From assembly GCF_963678635.1 (NCBI RefSeq), contig NC_087067.1, positions 33,640,401 through 33,704,400 on the forward strand: a stretch of 64,000 bases of DNA, read 5' to 3'. Positions 8,850 to 21,921 of this stretch are shown here, piece by piece. Source of the stretch: Symsagittifera roscoffensis (lineage: Eukaryota > Xenacoelomorpha > Acoela > Convolutidae). A program made the translations under genes and the position numbers. The number at the start of each line of letters is the position of its first letter. Position 1 is the stretch's first letter. The notes under the pieces were generated by a model. It did not search any database. It was not told the origin of the DNA and saw only the letters and a list, made by a program, of their open reading frames with translations.

Positions 8850-10012
8850 TCATTTAAAGCAAAAGTAATTCTTTTACTTTTATGCGCTAAGAGTTATTGC
8901 TGTTTAAAGTTCGGTGATGTCAAAAAGTTAAGCCTAATCGAGCGTGGTGCAAAAATTTTCAATGGGTCAAATTTTGGCCAAAACAAAAGAAAACCGAAAA
9001 ATTTCTTTTGCAGTATCAATTTTGTGTACAATCAGCTGCTGATAGGTCAAAAATAATGGAAATAACTTTTGGGGTCTTTGAGTTATAGCCTTTTGAATTT
9101 CGGTGATGTCAAAAAAATAAGCCCAATCGAGCCTGGTGAATTGCGCGAACGGCCATAACTTGCCCAAAAATTTTAAAATTTCCAAATTTTATTATTTGGA
9201 TCACAAGATCATAGTCAAATCTTGGGGGACTGAGAAAATGAACCAATTTCGTCGGTCCAACACAAAGTTATAAGCTTTTGAAATCTCGGTGATACCAAAA
9301 AGTTAAGCCTAATCGAGCGTGGTGCAAAAAATGAAATTTTCAAAATTTTTGTTTTTTTTTATTCGTTCAAAGTTCATTTTTTTTTTATCTTGTTTCATAA
9401 ATTTGAGCTCAGGACAATTCCAAAGAGCCCAAAACGACGTTTGTAGCTCAAATGTACGTGGAGTAATCATCAGTTGAAAATTGGGGGGACCCGAATTTCG
9501 GCCATTTTGGACGAAAATCGGCCTAAAAGCTAACTTTAACGTTAGTGCATTTTTTTTTCTTGCATTTTTCAAGAGAATTGGGCTGCCCTCCGCTGTCGCA
9601 GAGTGCATTCAAAGAAAACTTATCAAGAAGATTAGAATACTTACCTATTTAAAAACTTTATCACAACAATTAGGCTAAAAGCAACTGACAGTATCCTGGC
9701 TGGTATTCAATCATATGCCACTTACAGTGGATGTGCGGCTATCATGCCATAGATGGTCATTCAAGGCACCTTGTACACGCTCCATAGGTTTTGACCAGCT
9801 GATTTGGCCATAAAACACATTGGGCCAAAAAAATTCCAAACAATGTCAATTTTCAGTATTTTGTTTGAAATGCATAAATTATAACGTGAGCGTGCAAAAT
9901 TTTACATGGTATAAGAGCATATTTTTACTTTCGCGCGAGGGCGAGTGTTTTAAAAGTAATGTACATAGACATAAGCTGGTAAGGATATAAATGAAAGCGG
10001 AGTAACTCAAAT

Positions 10013-10132
10013 GCCTACGACCATACCATGTTGAATGCACCGGTTTTCGTCCGATCACCGAAGTTAAGCAACATTGGGCCTGGTTAGTACTTGGATGGGA
10101 GACCGCCTGGGAACACCAGGTGTTGTAGGCTT
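10013..10132 (+). rRNA. 5S rRNA, unit 8 (weak terminator)
   Basis: C34T and the same GGCTTTCATTT tail as unit 7, consistent with one copy having been made from the other. Followed by the 1,636-bp-unit spacer. Confidence 0.95.
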
Positions 10133-10190
10133 TCATTTAAAGCAAAAGTAATTCTTTTACTTTTATGCGCTAAGAGTTATTGCTGTTTAA

Positions 10191-10902
10191 AGTTCGGTGA
10201 TGTCAAAAAGTTAAGCCTAATCGAGCGTGGTGCAAAAATTTTCAATGGGTCAAATTTTGGCTAAAACAAAAGAAAACCGAAAAATTTCTTTTGCAGTATC
10301 AATTTTGTGTACAATCAGCTGCTGATAGGTCAAAAGTAATGGAGATAACTTTTGGGGTCTTTGAGTTATAGCCTTTTGAATTTCGGTGATGTCAAAAAAA
10401 TAAGCCCAATCGAGCCTGGTGAATTGCGCGAACGGCCATAACTTGCCCAAAAATTTTAAAATTTCCAAATTTTATTATTTGGATCACAAGATCATAGTCA
10501 AATCTTGGGGGACTGAGAAAATGAAACAATTTCGTCGGTCCAACAAAGTTCGGTGATGTCAAAAAGTTAAGCCTATTCGAGCGTGGTGCAAAAATTTTCA
10601 ATGGATCAAATTATGGCCAAAACAAAAGCAAACCGAAAAATTTCTTTTGCAGTATCAATTTTGTGTACAATCAGCTGCTGATAGGTCAAAAATAATGGAG
10701 ATAACTTTTGTGGTCTTTGAGTTATAGCCTTTTGAATTTCGGTGATGTCAAAAAAATAAGCCCAATCGAGCCTGGTGAATTGCGCTAACGGCCATAACTT
10801 GCCCAAAAATTTTAAAATTTCCAAATTTTATTATTTGGATCACAAGATCATAGTCAAATCTTGGGGGACTGAGAAAATGAACCAATTTCGTCGGTCCAAC
10901 AC
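10191..10902 (+). repeat. 356-bp internal tandem duplication in unit 8 spacer
   Basis: AGTTCGGTGATGTC occurs at 10191 and again at 10547, 356 bp apart, and the excess unit length is also 356 bp. The first copy spans subrepeats a and b and ends at CCAACAAAGTT, where the end of b (CAACACAAAGTT) joins the start of a (TTTAAAGTTCGG) through the shared word AAAGTT. The second copy has small changes (CCTATTCGAG, GGATCAAATTATGG). Confidence 0.9.
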
Positions 10903-11648
10903 AAAGTTATAAGCTTTTGAAATCTCGGTGATACCAAAAAGTTAAGCCTAATCGAGCGTGGTGCAAAAAATGAAATTTTCAAAATTTTTGTTTTTTTTTT
11001 CACTCAAAGTTCATTTTTTTCATCTTGTCTCATAAATTTGAGCTCAGGACAATTCCAACGAGCCCAAAACGACGTTTGTAGCTCAAGTGTACGTGGAGTA
11101 ATCATCAGTTGAAAATTTGGGGGGACCCGAATTTTGGCCATTTTGGACGAAAATCGGCCTAAAAGCTAACTTTTAAGTTAGTGCAATTTTTTTTCTCGCA
11201 TTTTTCAAGAGAATTGGGCTGCCCTCCGCTGTCTCAGAGTGCATTCAAAGAAAACTTATCAAATAGATTTGAATACTTACCTATTTAATAAGTTTATCAC
11301 AACAATTAGGCTAAAAGCAACTGAAAGTATCCTGGCTGGTATTCAATCATATGCCACTTACAGTGGATGTGCGGCTATCATGCCATAGATGGTCATTCAA
11401 GGCACCTTGTACACGCTCCATAGGTTTTGACCAGCTGATTTGGCCATAAAACACATTGGGCCAAAAAAATTCCAAACAATGTCAATTTTCAGTATTTTGT
11501 TTGAAATGCATAAATTATAACGTGAGCGTGCAAAATTTTACATGGTATAAGAGCATATTTTTACTCTCGCGCGAGGGCGAGTGTTTTAAAAGTAATGTAC
11601 ATAGACATAAGCTAGTAAGGATATAAATGAAAGCGGAGTAACTCAAAT

Positions 11649-11768
11649 GCCTACGACCATACCATGTTGAATGCACCGGTTCTCGTCCGATCACCGAAGT
11701 TAAGCAACATTGGGCATGGTTAGTACTTGGATGGGAGACCGCCTGGGAACACCAGGTGTTGTAGGCTT
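11649..11768 (+). rRNA. 5S rRNA, unit 9 (first short unit)
   Basis: C68A, as in unit 6, breaks one helix V pair; otherwise consensus. Unit length falls to 902 bp from here. Confidence 0.94.
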
Positions 11769-12550
11769 TTATTTAAAGCAAAAGTAATTCTTTTACTTTT
11801 ATGCGCTAAGAGTTATTGCTGTTTAAACTTCGGTGATGTCAAAAAGTTAAGCCTAATCGAGCGTGGTGCAAAAAATGAAATTTTCAAAATTTTTGTTTTT
11901 TCCGTTCAAAGTTCAATTTTTTCATCTTGTTTTATAAATTTGAGCTCAGGAAAATTCCAACGAGCCCAAAACGACGTTTGTAGCTCAAGTGTACGTGGAG
12001 TAATCATCAGTTGAAAATTTGGGGGAACCCGAATTTCGGCCATTTTGGATGAAAATCGGCCTAAAAGCTAACTTTTAAGTTAGTGCAATTTTTTTTCTTG
12101 CATTTTTCAAGAGAATTGGGCTGCCCTCCGCTGTCTCAGAGTGCAATCAAAGAAAACTTATCAAATAGATTTGAATACTTACCTATTTAATAAGTTTATC
12201 ACAACAATTAGGCTAAAAGCAACTGACAGTATCCTGGCTGGTATTCAATCATATGCCACTTACAGTGGATGTGCGGTTATCATGCCATAGATGGTCATTC
12301 AAGGCACCTTGTACACGCTCCATAGGTTTTGACCAGCTGATTTGGCCATAAAACACATTGGGCCAAAAAAATTCCAAACAATGTCAATTTTCAGTATTTT
12401 GTTTGAAATGCATAAATTATAACGTGAGCGTGCAAAATTTTACATGGTATAAGAGCATATTTTTACTCTCGCGCGAGGGAGAGTGTTTTAAAACTAATGT
12501 ACATAGACATAAGCTAGTAAGGATATAAATGAAAGCGGAGTAACTCAAAT

Positions 12551-12670
12551 GCCTACGACCATACCATGTTGAATGCACCGGTTCTCGTCCGATCACCGAA
12601 GTTAAGCAACATTGGGCCTGGTTAGTACTTGGATGGGAGACCGCCTGGGAACACCAGGTGTTGTAGGCTT
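12551..12670 (+). rRNA. 5S rRNA, unit 10
   Basis: Consensus sequence in a 902-bp short unit. Its spacer is nearly identical to that of unit 11 (shared CAGTTGGAAATTTGG). Confidence 0.96.
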
Positions 12671-13452
12671 TTATTTAAAGCAAAAGTAATTCTTTTACTT
12701 TTATGCGCTAAGAGTTATTGCTGTTTAAAGTTCGGTGATGTCAAAAAGTTAAGCCTATTCGAGCGTGGTGCAAAAAATGAAATTTTCAAAATTTTTGTTT
12801 TTTCCATTCAAAGTTCATTTTTTTCATCTTGTTTCATAAATTTCAGCTCAGGACAATTCCAACGAGCCCAAAACGACGTTTGTAGCTCAAGTGTACGTGG
12901 AGTAATCATCAGTTGGAAATTTGGGGGGACCCGAATTTCGGCCATTTTGGACGAAAATCGGCCTAAAAGCTAACTTTTAAGTTAGTGCAATTTTTTTTCT
13001 TGCTTTTTTAAAGAGAATTGGGCTGCCCTCCGCTGTCTCAGAGTGCAATCAAAGAAAACTTATCAAATAGATTTGAATACTTACCTATTTAATAAGTTTA
13101 TCACAACAATTAGGCTAAAAGCAACTGACAGTATCCTGGCTGGTATTCAATCATATGCCACTTACAGTGGATGTGCGGTTATCATGCCATAGATGGTCAT
13201 TCAAGGCACCTTGTACACGCTCCATAGGTTTTGACCAGCTGATTTGGCCATAAAACACATTGGGCCAAAAAAATTCCAAACAATGTCAATTTTCAGTATT
13301 TTGTTTGAAATGCATAAATTATAACGTGAGCGTGCAAAATTTTACATGGTATAAGAGCATATTTTTACTCTCGCGCGAGGGAGAGTGTTTTAAAACTAAT
13401 GTACATAGACATAAGCTAGTAAGGATATAAATGAAAGCGGAGTAACTCAAAT

Positions 13453-13572
13453 GCCTACGACCATACCATGTTGAATGCACCGGTTCTCGTCCGATCACCG
13501 AAGTTAAGCAACATTGGGCCTGGTTAGTACTTGGATGGGAGACCGCCTGGGAACACCAGGTGTTGTAGGCTT
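13453..13572 (+). rRNA. 5S rRNA, unit 11
   Basis: Consensus sequence. Short unit of 903 bp, almost a duplicate of unit 10. Confidence 0.96.
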
Positions 13573-14355
13573 TTATTTAAAGCAAAAGTAATTCTTTTAC
13601 TTTTATGCGCTAAGAGTTATTGCTGTTTAAAGTTCGGTGATGTCAAAAAGTTAAGCCTAATCGAGCGTGGTGCAAAAAATGAAATTTTCAAAATTTTTGT
13701 TTTTTCCATTCAAAGTTCATTTTTTTCATCTTGTTTCATAAATTTCAGCTCAGGACAATTCCAACGAGCCCAAAACGACGTTTGTAGCTCAAGTGTACGT
13801 GGAGTAATCATCAGTTGGAAATTTGGGGGGACCCGAATTTCGGCCATTTTGGACGAAAATCGGCCTAAAAGCTAACTTTTAAGTTAGTGCAATTTTTTTT
13901 CTTGCATTTTTAAAGAGAATTGGGCTGCCCTCCGCTGTCTCAGAGTGCAATCAAAGAAAACTTATCAAATAGATTTGAATACTTACCTATTTAATAAGTT
14001 TATCACAACAATTAGGCTAAAAGCAACTGACAGTATCCTGGCTGGTATTCAATCATATGCCACTTACAGTGGATGTGCGGCTATCATGCCATAGATGGTC
14101 ATTCAAGGCACCTTGTACACGCTCCATAGGTTTTGACCAGCTGATTTTGCCATAAAACACATTGGGCCAAAAAAAATTCCAAACAATGTCAATTTTCAGT
14201 ATTTTGTTTGAAATGCATAAATTATAACGTGAGCGTGCAAAATTTTACATGGTATAAGAGCATATTTTTACTCTCGCGCGAGGGCGAGTGTTTTAAAAGT
14301 AATGTACATAGACATAAGCTAGTAAGGATATAAATGAAAGCGGAGTAACTCAAAT

Positions 14356-14475
14356 GCCTACGACCATACCATGTTGAATGCACCGGTTCTCGTCCGATCA
14401 CCGAAGTTAAGCAACATTGGGCCTGGTTAGTACTTGGATGGGAGACCGCCTGGGAACACCAGGTGTTGTAGGCTT
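14356..14475 (+). rRNA. 5S rRNA, unit 12
   Basis: Consensus sequence. The 896-bp unit is the shortest. Its spacer has lost ATTATA in the ATGCATAAACGTGAGCG stretch before gene 13. Confidence 0.96.
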
Positions 14476-15251
14476 TTATTTAAAGCACAAGTAATTCTTT
14501 TACTTTTATGCGCTAAGAGTTATTGCTGTTTAAAGTTCGGTGATGTCAAAAAGTTAAGCCTAATCGAGCGTGGTGCAAAAAATGAAATTTTCAAAATTTT
14601 TTTGTTTTTTTCGTTCAAAGTTCATTTTTTCCTTCTTGTTTCATAAATTTGAGCTCAGGACAATTCCAACGAGCCCAAAATGACGTTTGTAGCTCAAGTG
14701 TACGTGGAGTAATCATCAGTTGAAAACTTGGGGGGACCCGAATTTCGGCCATTTTGGACGAAAATCGGCCTAAAAGCTAACTTTTAAGTTAGTGCAATTT
14801 TTTTTCTTGCATTTTTCAAGAGAATTGGGCTGCCCTCCGCTGTCTCAGAGTGCAATCAAAGAAAACTTATCAAATAGATTTGAATACTTACCTATTTAAA
14901 AATTTATCACAACAATTAGGCTAAAAGCAACTGACAGTATCCTGGCTGGTATTCAATCATATGCCACTTACAGTGGATGTGCGGCTATCATGCCATAGAT
15001 GGTCATTCAAGGCACCTTGTACACGCTCCATAGGTTTTGACCAGCTGATTTGGCCATAAAACACATTGGGCCAAAAAAATTCCAAACAATGTCAATTTTC
15101 AGTATTTTGTTTGAAATGCATAAACGTGAGCGTGCAAAATTTTACATGGTATAAGAGCATATTTTTACTCTCGCGCGAGGGCGAGTGTTTTAAAATAATG
15201 TACATAGACATAAGCTAGTAAGGATATAAATGAAAGCGGAGTAACTCAAAT

Positions 15252-15371
15252 GCCTACGACCATACCATGTTGAATGCACCGGTTCTCGTCCGATCACCGA
15301 AATTAAGCAACATTGGGCCTGGTTAGTACTTGGATGGGAGACCGCCTGGGAACACCAGGTGTAGTAGGCTT
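15252..15371 (+). rRNA. 5S rRNA, unit 13
   Basis: G51A (in the A-box) and T112A. Short unit of 905 bp. Confidence 0.94.
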
Positions 15372-16156
15372 TTATTTAAAGCAAAAGTAATTCTTTTACT
15401 TTTATGCGCTAAGAGTTATTGCTGTTTAAAGTTCGGTGATGTCAAAAAGTTAAGCCTAATCGAGCGTGGTGCAAAAAATGAAATTTTCAAAATTTTTGTT
15501 TTTTTTTTCGTTCAAAGTTCATTTTTTTTAATCTTGTTTTATAAATTTGAGCTCAGGAAAATTCCAACGAGCCCAAAACGACGTTTGTAGCTCAAGTGTA
15601 CGTGGAGTAATCATCAGTTGAAAATTTGGGGGGACCCGAGTTTCGGCCATTTTGGACGAAAATCGGCCTAAAAGCTAACGTTTACGTTAGTGCAATTTTT
15701 TTCTTGCATTTTTCAAGAGAATTGGGCTGCCCTCCGCTGTCGCAGAGTGCATTCAAATAAAACTTATCAAATAGATTTGAATACTTACCTATTTAATAAG
15801 TTTATCACAACAATTAGGCTAAAAGCAACTGACAGTATCCTAGCTGGTATTCAATCATATGCCACTTACAGTGGATGTGCGGCTATCATGCCATAGATGG
15901 TCATTCAAGGCACCTTGTACACGCTCCATAGGTTTTGACCAGCTGATTTGGCCATAAAACACATTGGGCCAAAAAAATTCCAAACAATGTCAATTTTCAG
16001 TATTTTGTTTGAAATGCATAAATTATAACATGAGCGTGCAAAATTTTACATGGTATAAGAGCATATTTTTACTCTCGCGCGAGGGCGAGTGTTTTAAAAG
16101 TAATGTACATAGACATAAGCTAGTAAGGATATAAATGAAAGCGGAGTAACTCAAAT

Positions 16157-16276
16157 GCCTACGACCATACCATGTTGAATGCACCGGTTCTCGTCCGATC
16201 ACCGAAGTTAAGCAACATTGGGCCTGGTTAGTACTTGGATGGGAGACCGCCTGGGAACACCAGGTGCTGTAGGCTT
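16157..16276 (+). rRNA. 5S rRNA, unit 14
   Basis: T111C, shared with unit 15 and unit 2. Short unit. Its spacer shares the CGCCTTCGAAGAG variant with unit 15. Confidence 0.95.
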
Positions 16277-17061
16277 TTATTTAAAGCAAAAGTAATTCTT
16301 TTACTTTTATGCGCTAAGAGTTATTGCTGTTTAAAGTTCGGTGATGTCAAAAAGTTAAGCCTAATCGATCGTGGAGCAAAAAATGAAATTTTCAAAATGT
16401 TTGTTTTTTTTTTCGATCAAAGTTCATTTTTTTCATCTTGTTTCATAAATTTGAGCTCAAGACAATTCCAACGAGCCCAAAACGACGTTTGTAGCTCAAG
16501 TGTACGTGGAGTAATCATCAGTTGAAAATTTGGGGGGACCCGAATTTCGGCCATTTTGGACGAAAATCGGCCTAAAAGCTAACTTTTAATTTAGTGCAAT
16601 TTTTTTTCTTGCATTTTTCAAGAGAAATGGGCTGCCCTCCGCCTTCGAAGAGTGCATTCAAAGAAAACTTATCAAATAGATTTGAATACTTACCTATTTA
16701 ATAAGTTTATCAAAACAATTAGGCTTAAAGCAACTGACAGTATCCTGGCTGGTATTCAATCATATGCCACTTACAGTGGATGTGCGGCTATCATGCCATA
16801 GATGGTCATTCAAGGCACCTTGTACACGCTCCATAGGTTTTGACCAGCTGATTTGGCCATAAAACACATTCGGCCAAAAAAATTCCAAACAATGTCAATT
16901 TTCAGTATTTTGTTTGAAATGCATAAATTATAACGTGAGCGTGCAAAATTTTACATGGTATAAGAGCATATTTTTACTCTCGCGCGAGGGCGAGTGTTTT
17001 AAAAGTAATGTACATAGACATAAGCTAGTAAGGATATAAATGAAAGCGGAGTAACTCAAAT

Positions 17062-17181
17062 GCCTACGACCATACCATGTTGAATGCACCGGTTCTCGTC
17101 CGATCACCGAAGTTAAGCAACATTGGGCCTGGTTAGTACTTGGATGGGAGACCGCCTGGGAACACCAGGTGCTGTAGGCTT
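17062..17181 (+). rRNA. 5S rRNA, unit 15 (last short unit)
   Basis: T111C. The tail reads GGCTTTTGTTT with T4 intact. The 907-bp spacer carries the same private variants as unit 14. Confidence 0.95.
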
Positions 17182-17968
17182 TTGTTTAAAGCAAAAGTAA
17201 TTCTTTTACTTTTATGCGCTAAGAGTTATTGCTGTTTAAAGTTCGGTGATGTCAAAAAGACAAGCCTAATCGAGCGTGGAGCAAAAAATGAAATTTTCAA
17301 AATGTTTGTTTTTTTTTTCGTTCAAAGTTCATTTTTTTCATCTTGTTTCATAAATTTGAGCTCAGGACAATTCCAACGAGCCCAAAACGACGTTTGTAGC
17401 TCAAGTGTACGTGGAGTAATCATCAGTTGAAAATTTGGGGGGACTCGAATTTCGGCCATTTTGGACGAAAATCGGCCTAAAAGCTAACTTTTAATTTAGT
17501 GCAATTTTTTTTCTTGCATTTTTCAAGAAAATTGGGCTGCCCTCCGCCTTCGAAGAGTGCATTCAAAGAAAACTTATCAAATAGATTTGAATACTTACCT
17601 ATTTAATAAGTTTATCAAAACAATTAGGCTTAAAGCAACTGACAGTATCCTGGCTGGTATTCAATCATATGCCACTTACAGTGGATGTGCGGCTATCATA
17701 CCATAGATGGTCATTCAAGGCACCTTGTACACGCTCCATAGGTTTTGACCAGCTGATTTGGCCATAAAACACATTGGGCCAAAAAAATTCCAAACAATGT
17801 CAATTTTCAGTATTTTGTTTGAAATGCATAAATTATAACGTGAGCGTGCAAAATTTTTTTCATGGTATAAGAGCATATTTTTACTCTCGCGCGAGGGCGA
17901 GTGTTTTAAAAGTAATGTACATAGACATAAGCTAGTAAGGATATAAATGAAAGCGGAGTAACTCAAAT

Positions 17969-18088
17969 GCCTACGACCATACCATGTTGAATGCACCGGT
18001 TCTCGTCCAATCACCGAAGTTAAGCAAAATTGGGCCTGGTTAGTACTTGGATGGGAGACCGCCTGGGAACACCAGGTATTGTAGGCTT
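17969..18088 (+). rRNA. 5S rRNA, unit 16
   Basis: G41A, C60A and G110A; upstream spacer has AAATTTTTTTCATGG. Long units resume here, at 1,274 bp. Confidence 0.93.
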
Positions 18089-19242
18089 TTATTTAAAGCA
18101 AAAGTAATTCTTTTACTTTTATGCGCTAAGAGTTATTGCTGTTTAAAGTTCGGTGATGTCAAAAAGTTAAGCCTAATCGAGCGTGGTGCAAAATTTTTCA
18201 ATGGGTCAAATTTTGGCCAAAACAAAAGAAAACCGAAAAATTTCTTTTGCAGTATCAATTTTGTGTACAATCAGCTGCTGATAGGTCAAAAATAATGGAG
18301 ATAACTTTTGGGGTCTTTGAGTTATAGCCTTTTGAATTTCGGTGATGTCAAAAAAATGAGCCCAATCGAGCCTGGTGAATTGCGCGAACGGCCATAACTT
18401 GCCCAAAAATTTTAAAATTTCCAAATTTTATTATTTGGATCACAAGATCATAGTCAAATCTTGGGGGACTGAGAAAATGAACCAATTTCATCGGTCCAAA
18501 ACAAAGTTATAAGCTTTTGAAATCTCGGTGATACCAAAAAGTTAAGCCTAATCGAGCGTGGTGCAAAAAATGAAATTTTCAAAATTTTTTTTTTCTTTCA
18601 AAGTTCATTTTTTTCATCTTGTTTCATAAATTTGAGCTCAGGACAATTCCAACGAGCCCAAAACGACGTTTGTAGCTCAAGTGTACGTGGAGTAAACATC
18701 AGTTGAAAATTTGGGGGGACCCGAATTTCGGCCATTTTGGACGAAAATCGGCCTAAAAGCTAACTTTTCAGTTAGTGCAATTTTTTTTCTTGCATTTTTC
18801 AAGAGAATTGGGCTGCCCTCCGCTGTCGCAGAGTGCATTCAAAGAAAATTTATCAAATAGATTTGAATACTTACCTATTTAATAAGTTTATCACAACAAT
18901 TAGGCTAAAAGCAACTGACAGTATCCTGGCTGGTATTCAATCATATGCCACTTACAGTGGATGTGCGGCTATCATGCCATAGATGGTCATTCAAGGCACC
19001 TTGTACACGCTCCATAGGTTTTGACCAGCTGATTTGGCCATAAAACACATTGGGCCAAAAAAATTCCAAACAATGTCAATTTTCAGTATTTTGTTTGAAA
19101 TGCATAAATTATAACGTGAGCGTGCAAAATTTTACATGGTATAAGAACATATTTTTACTCTCGCGCGAGGGCGAGTGTTTTAAAAGTAATGTACATAGAC
19201 ATAAGCTAGTAAGGATATAAATGAAAGCGGAGTAACTCAAAT

Positions 19243-19362
19243 GCCTACGACCATACCATGTTGAATGCACCGGTTCTCGTCCGATCACCGAAGTTAAGCA
19301 ACATTGGGCCTGGTTAGTACTTGGATGGGAGACCGCCTGGGAACACCAGGTGTTGTAGGCTT
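19243..19362 (+). rRNA. 5S rRNA, unit 17
   Basis: Consensus sequence with T4 terminator; 1,280-bp unit. Confidence 0.97.
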
Positions 19363-20522
19363 TTATTTAAAGCAAAAGTAATTCTTTTACTTTTATGCGC
19401 TAAGAGTTATTGCTGTTTAAAGTTCGGTGATGTCAAAAAGTTAAGCCTAATCGAGCGTGGTGCAAAAATTTTCAATGGGTCAAATTTTGGCCAAAACAAA
19501 AGAAAACCGAAAAATTTCTTTTGCAGTATCAATTTTGTGTACAATCAGCTGCTGATAGGTCAAAAATAATGGAGATAACTTTTGGGGTCTTTGAGTTATA
19601 GCCTTTTGAATTTCGGTGATGTCAAAAAAATAAGCCCAATCGAGCCTGGTGAATTGCGCGAACGGCCATAACTTGCCCAAAAATTTTAAAATTTCCGAAT
19701 TTTATTATTTGGATCACAAGAGCATAATCAAATCTTGGGGGACTGAGAAAATGAACCAATTTCGTCGGTCCAACACAAAGTTATAAGCTTTTGAAATCTC
19801 GGTGATACCAAAAAGTTAAGCCTAATCGAGCGTGGTGCAAAAAATGAAATTTTCAAAATTTTTGTTTTTTTTTTCGTTCAAAGTTCATTTTTTTCATCTT
19901 GTTTCATAAATTTGAGCTCAGGAAAATTCCAACGAGCCCAAAACGACGTTTGTAGCTCAAGTGTACGTGGAGTAATCATCAGTTGAAAATTTGGGGGGAC
20001 CCGAATTTCGGCCATTTTGGACGAAAATCGGCCTAAAAGCTAACTTTTCAGTTAGTGCAATTTTTTTTCTTGCATTTTTCAAGAGAATTGGGCTGCCCTC
20101 CGCTGTCGCAGAGTGCATTCAAAGAAAATTTATCAAATAGATTTGAATACTTACCTATTTAATAAGTTTATCACAACAATTAGGCTAAAAGCAACTGACA
20201 GTATCCTGGCTGGTATTCAATCATATGCCACTTACAGTGGATGTGCGGCTATCATGCCATAGATGGTCATTCAAGGCACCTTGTACACGCTCCATAGGTT
20301 TTGACCAGCTGATTTGGCCATAAAACACATTGGGCCAAAAAAATTCCAAACAATGTCAATTTTCAGTATTTTGTTTGAAATGCATAAATTATAACGTGAG
20401 CGTGCAAAATTTTACATGGTATATGAACATAATTTTACTCTCGCGCGAGGGCGAGTGTTTTAAAAGTAATGTACATAGACATAAGCTAGTAAGGATATAA
20501 ATGGAAGCGGAGTAACTCAAAT

Positions 20523-20642
20523 GCCTACGACCATACCATGTTGAATGCACCGGTTCTCGTCCGATCACCGAAGTTAAGCAACATTGGGCCTGGTTAGTAC
20601 TTGGATGGGAGACCGCCTGGGAACACCAGGTGTTGTAGGCTT
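20523..20642 (+). rRNA. 5S rRNA, unit 18
   Basis: Consensus gene. The flank before it reads ATATAAATGGAAGCGG, shared only with unit 19. Confidence 0.97.
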
Positions 20643-21801
20643 TTATTTAAAGCAAAAGTAATTCTTTTACTTTTATGCGCTAAGAGTTATTGCTGTTTAA
20701 AGTTCGGTGATGTCAAAAAGTTAAGCCTAATCGAGCGTGGTGCAAAAATTTTCAATGGGTCAAAATTTGGCCAAAACAAAAGAAAACCGAAAAATTTCTT
20801 TTGCAGTATCAATTTTGTGTACAATCAGCTGCTGATAGATCAAAAATAATGGAGATAACTTTTGGGGTCTTTGAGTTATAGCCTTTTGAATTTCGGTGAT
20901 GTCAAAAAAATAAGCCCAATCGAGCCTGGTGAATTGCGCGAACGGCCATAACTTGCCCAAAAATTTTAAAATTTCCAAATTTCATTATTTGGATCACAAG
21001 ATCATAGTCAAATCTTGGGGGACTGAGAATATGAACCAATGTCGTCGGTCCAACACAAAGTTATAAGCTTTTGAATTCTCGGTGATACCAAAAAGTTAAG
21101 CCTAATCGAGCGTGGTGCAAAAAATGAAATTTTCAAAATTTTTGTTTTTTTTTCGTTCAAAGTTCAATTTTTTCATCTTGTTTCACAAATTTGAGCTCAG
21201 GACAATTCCAACGAGCCCAAAACGACGTTTGTAGCTCAAGTGTACGTGGAGTAATCATCAGTTGAAAATTTGGGGGGACCCGAATTTCGGCCATTTTGGA
21301 CGAAAATCGGCCTAAAAGCTAACTTTTACGTTAGTGCAATTTCTTTTCTTTGATTTTTCAAGAGAATTGGGCTGCCTTCCGCTGTCGCAGAGTGCATTCA
21401 AAGAAAATTTATCAAATAGATTTGAATACTTACCTATTTAATAAGTTTATCACAACAATTAGGCTAAAAGCAACTGACAGTATCCTGGCTGGTATTCAAT
21501 CATATGCCACTTACAGTGGATGTGCGGCTATCATGCCATAGATGGTCATTCAAGGCACCTTGTACACGCTCCATAGGTTTTGACCAGCTGATTTGGCCAT
21601 AAAACACATTGGGCCAAAAAAATTCCAAACAATGTCAATTTTCAGTATTTTGTTTGAAATGCATAAATTATAACGTGAGCGTGCAAAATTTTACATGGTA
21701 TATGAACATAATTTTACTCTCGCGCGAGGGCGAGTGTTTTAAAAGTAATGTACATAGACATAAGCTAGTAAGGATATAAATGGAAGCGGAGTAACTCAAA
21801 T

Positions 21802-21921
21802 GCCTACGACCATACCATGTTGAATGCACCGGTTCTCGTCCGATCACCGAAGTTAAGCAACATTGGGCCTGGTTAGTACTTGGATGGGAGACCGCCTGGG
21901 AACACCAGGTGTTGTAGGCTT
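21802..21921 (+). rRNA. 5S rRNA, unit 19
   Basis: Consensus gene. The entire unit is close to identical to unit 18, so this looks like a recent one-unit duplication. Confidence 0.97.

Larger units (their letters stand above)
11649..17968 (+). repeat. Block of seven short (~900 bp) 5S units
   Basis: Units 9-15 are 896-907 bp. Each lacks about 375 bp between the cores of subrepeats a and c. The retained core starts like a (GTTCGGTGATGTC) and ends like c (GTGCAAAAAATGAAATTTTC). The joint therefore lies inside the shared AAGTTAAGCCTAATCGAGCG word, as expected for recombination between subrepeats. All seven are adjacent, so the short form spread locally. Confidence 0.92.

Noticed and set aside
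8596-8853. Minus-strand frame across the 5S gene and its upstream flank (MKAYNTWCSQ...)
   Set aside because: It is the antisense of the 5S gene and promoter region; repetition follows the array.
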